NCBI GenBank assembly: GCA_905221605.1
Contig: CAJNDS010000335.1
Span: 542,703 to 606,702 of the forward strand
Direction: 5' to 3'
Length of the DNA stretch: 64,000 nucleotides
From: Symbiodinium natans
Lineage: Eukaryota; Sar; Dinophyceae; Suessiales; Symbiodiniaceae
Below, in pieces: positions 63,280 through 64,000 of the stretch. Numbering within the stretch: the first letter of the stretch is position 1; the number at the start of each line of letters is the position of its first letter. The position numbers and the translations under genes were made by a program. Under the pieces are notes generated by a model. That model did not search any database and was not told the DNA's origin. It saw only the letters and a list, made by a program, of their open reading frames with translations.

Positions 63280-63395
63280 CCTTCAGCCCTAAACCCTAAA
63301 CCCTAAACCCTAAACCCTAAACCCTAAACCCTAAACCCTAAACCCTAAACCCTAAACCCTAAGCCCTAAGCCCTAAGCCCTGAACCCTAAGCTTC
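63280..63395 (-). repeat. (CCCTAAA)n block
   Basis: Around eleven perfect heptamers, then CCCTAAG variants, next to the candidate exon at 63398. Confidence 0.95.
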
Positions 63396-63397
63396 CG

Positions 63398-63460
63398 CTA
63401 TTCAGGACTTGCTATGCGACAGTCCAAAGAAAATTGCTTGGCGAAGCCAGAGCTGCACCC
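63398..63460 (-). CDS. Candidate exon, GCSSGFAKQFSLDCRIAS
   Basis: Frame GCSSGFAKQFSLDCRIASPE, then TAG at 63400-63398. The acceptor CCCTAAACCCTTGTAAG|G is built on the heptamer. A donor before the stop is not obvious; it could be a last exon. Confidence 0.4.
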   Translation of the reverse strand, partial: GCSSGFAKQFSLDCRIASPE

Positions 63461-63810
63461 CTTACAAGGGTTTAGGGTTTAGGGTTTAGGGTTTAGGGTT
63501 CAGGGTTTAGCATTTAGGGTTTAGGGTTTAGGGTTTACAGTTTAGGTTTAGGGTTAGTTCCTTGGACCCAAGAGGTTGCAGCTTTGGGGACCCTCCTGAA
63601 GGTTCCCCTTGGGGAATATACGGGCCAGTTTAGGAGTGTATTAACGGGAGCCTTTAGGGGCGCAACCTTAGGGGGTACGAGGTACCAGTCGGTACGAGCT
63701 TTCATCCCGGGAAACAGGTCCCGAAGGGTTTGAGGTTTGGGGGTTTAGGGTTGGGTTACAAGCCCTGAACCTTAAACCCTAATCCTCAACCCTAAAAAGC
63801 TGAAAAACAG

Positions 63811-63933
63811 TCAATCGCTCCATGGGTCCCATTGCTTCTGTTGGTGAGGAGTCTCTTGCATGTCATCAACGTACCAAGACTTGTGCTCAGCACCAAACCA
63901 GCCCAGGGAAACACCACGTGTGGGAGAAAAACC
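63811..63933 (-). CDS. Candidate exon at the right edge, 40 codons
   Basis: Frame GFSPTRGVSLGWFGAEHKSW, YVDDMQETPHQQKQWDPWSD, then TGA at 63813-63811. Acceptor CGTTCTTGAGGCCCAG|G. Unique sequence continues to the window edge, so upstream exons, if any, lie outside. Confidence 0.5.
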   Translation of the reverse strand, partial: GFSPTRGVSLGWFGAEHKSWYVDDMQETPHQQKQWDPWSD

Positions 63934-64000
63934 CTGGGCCTCAAGAACGTCAGCCGGCTGCCTTAAAATTGCGACAACCCAACCCAACCCCCAAACCCAC

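Larger units (their letters stand above)
15541..64000. repeat. Telomere-heptamer mosaic with embedded exons
   Basis: Dozens of (TTTAGGG)n and (CCCTAAA)n blocks, mostly 30-150 bp, change orientation repeatedly. Unique spacers of 50-300 bp separate them. Variant units (TTTGGGG, TTCAGGG, TTGAGGG, TTTTAGGG, GCTTAGG) form locally uniform runs. Several spacers have splice-site-bounded open frames on the minus strand (listed singly), others are palindromic elements. A terminal telomere would be one long array in one orientation, so this is interstitial or subtelomeric material. Confidence 0.9.

Noticed and set aside
15541-64000. True chromosome end
   Set aside because: Blocks change orientation many times and unique DNA lies between them, so it is interstitial or subtelomeric even if near an end.

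Overview
The window reads as nuclear DNA of a dinoflagellate. The signs are plant-type telomere heptamers (TTTAGGG), long intron-poor genes next to genes cut into tiny exons, splice donors that are GT but also GC and perhaps GA, several CCCH zinc-finger proteins, and repeat-borne proteins whose layout I recall from predicted proteins of other dinoflagellates. No ribosomal RNA, tRNA, CRISPR or bacterial-style operon is visible.

Layout. (1) Positions 1-2180 hold simple repeats, one small inverted-repeat element and unremarkable DNA. (2) On the minus strand, 8055 to 2181 carries one large transposon-like coding unit. It is split into two frames that overlap near 4850 and ends in a small GT-AG intron (2494-2306) followed by an acidic serine tail. 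(3) On the plus strand, 9269-14892 carries three consecutive reading frames, each one base forward of the last. They hold an MLLE (PABC-like) domain, three CCCH fingers with a possible SAM-like segment, and three more CCCH fingers with a basic tail. A cluster of four short hairpins follows at 15023-15089. (4) From about 15.5 kb to the right edge the sequence is a mosaic of (TTTAGGG)n and (CCCTAAA)n blocks that keep changing orientation, separated by short unique pieces.

The main result concerns region 4. Many unique pieces of 55-210 bp look like minus-strand exons. On the minus strand each has a pyrimidine-rich or CCCTAAA-derived ...AG acceptor at one side, an open frame with ordinary protein composition, and a GT or GC donor at the other. 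The donor is very often the telomere motif itself (GTTTAGGG). Read this way, most of the 48 kb is one or more minus-strand genes whose introns begin with TTTAGGG blocks and end with CCCTAAA blocks, so each intron is a potential foldback made of telomere repeat. The introns also carry several families of short palindromic (MITE-like) elements. I list more than 40 candidate exons. Phases, exon order, gene number and function are not established, and some peptides look membrane-spanning. A few spacers are open on both strands, so transcript data are needed.

Nested in the mosaic, 20.9-28.4 kb holds two neighbouring units. Each is bounded by inverted CAATTG-rich satellites and each contains minus-strand coding remnants: a helical protein fragment at 22.6-21.4 kb, and a broken relative of the 2-8 kb transposon-like protein at 27.8-25.4 kb. 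A 1.4 kb poly-C minisatellite with an inverted core lies in the first unit. All assignments come from reading the sequence only; no database search was run.
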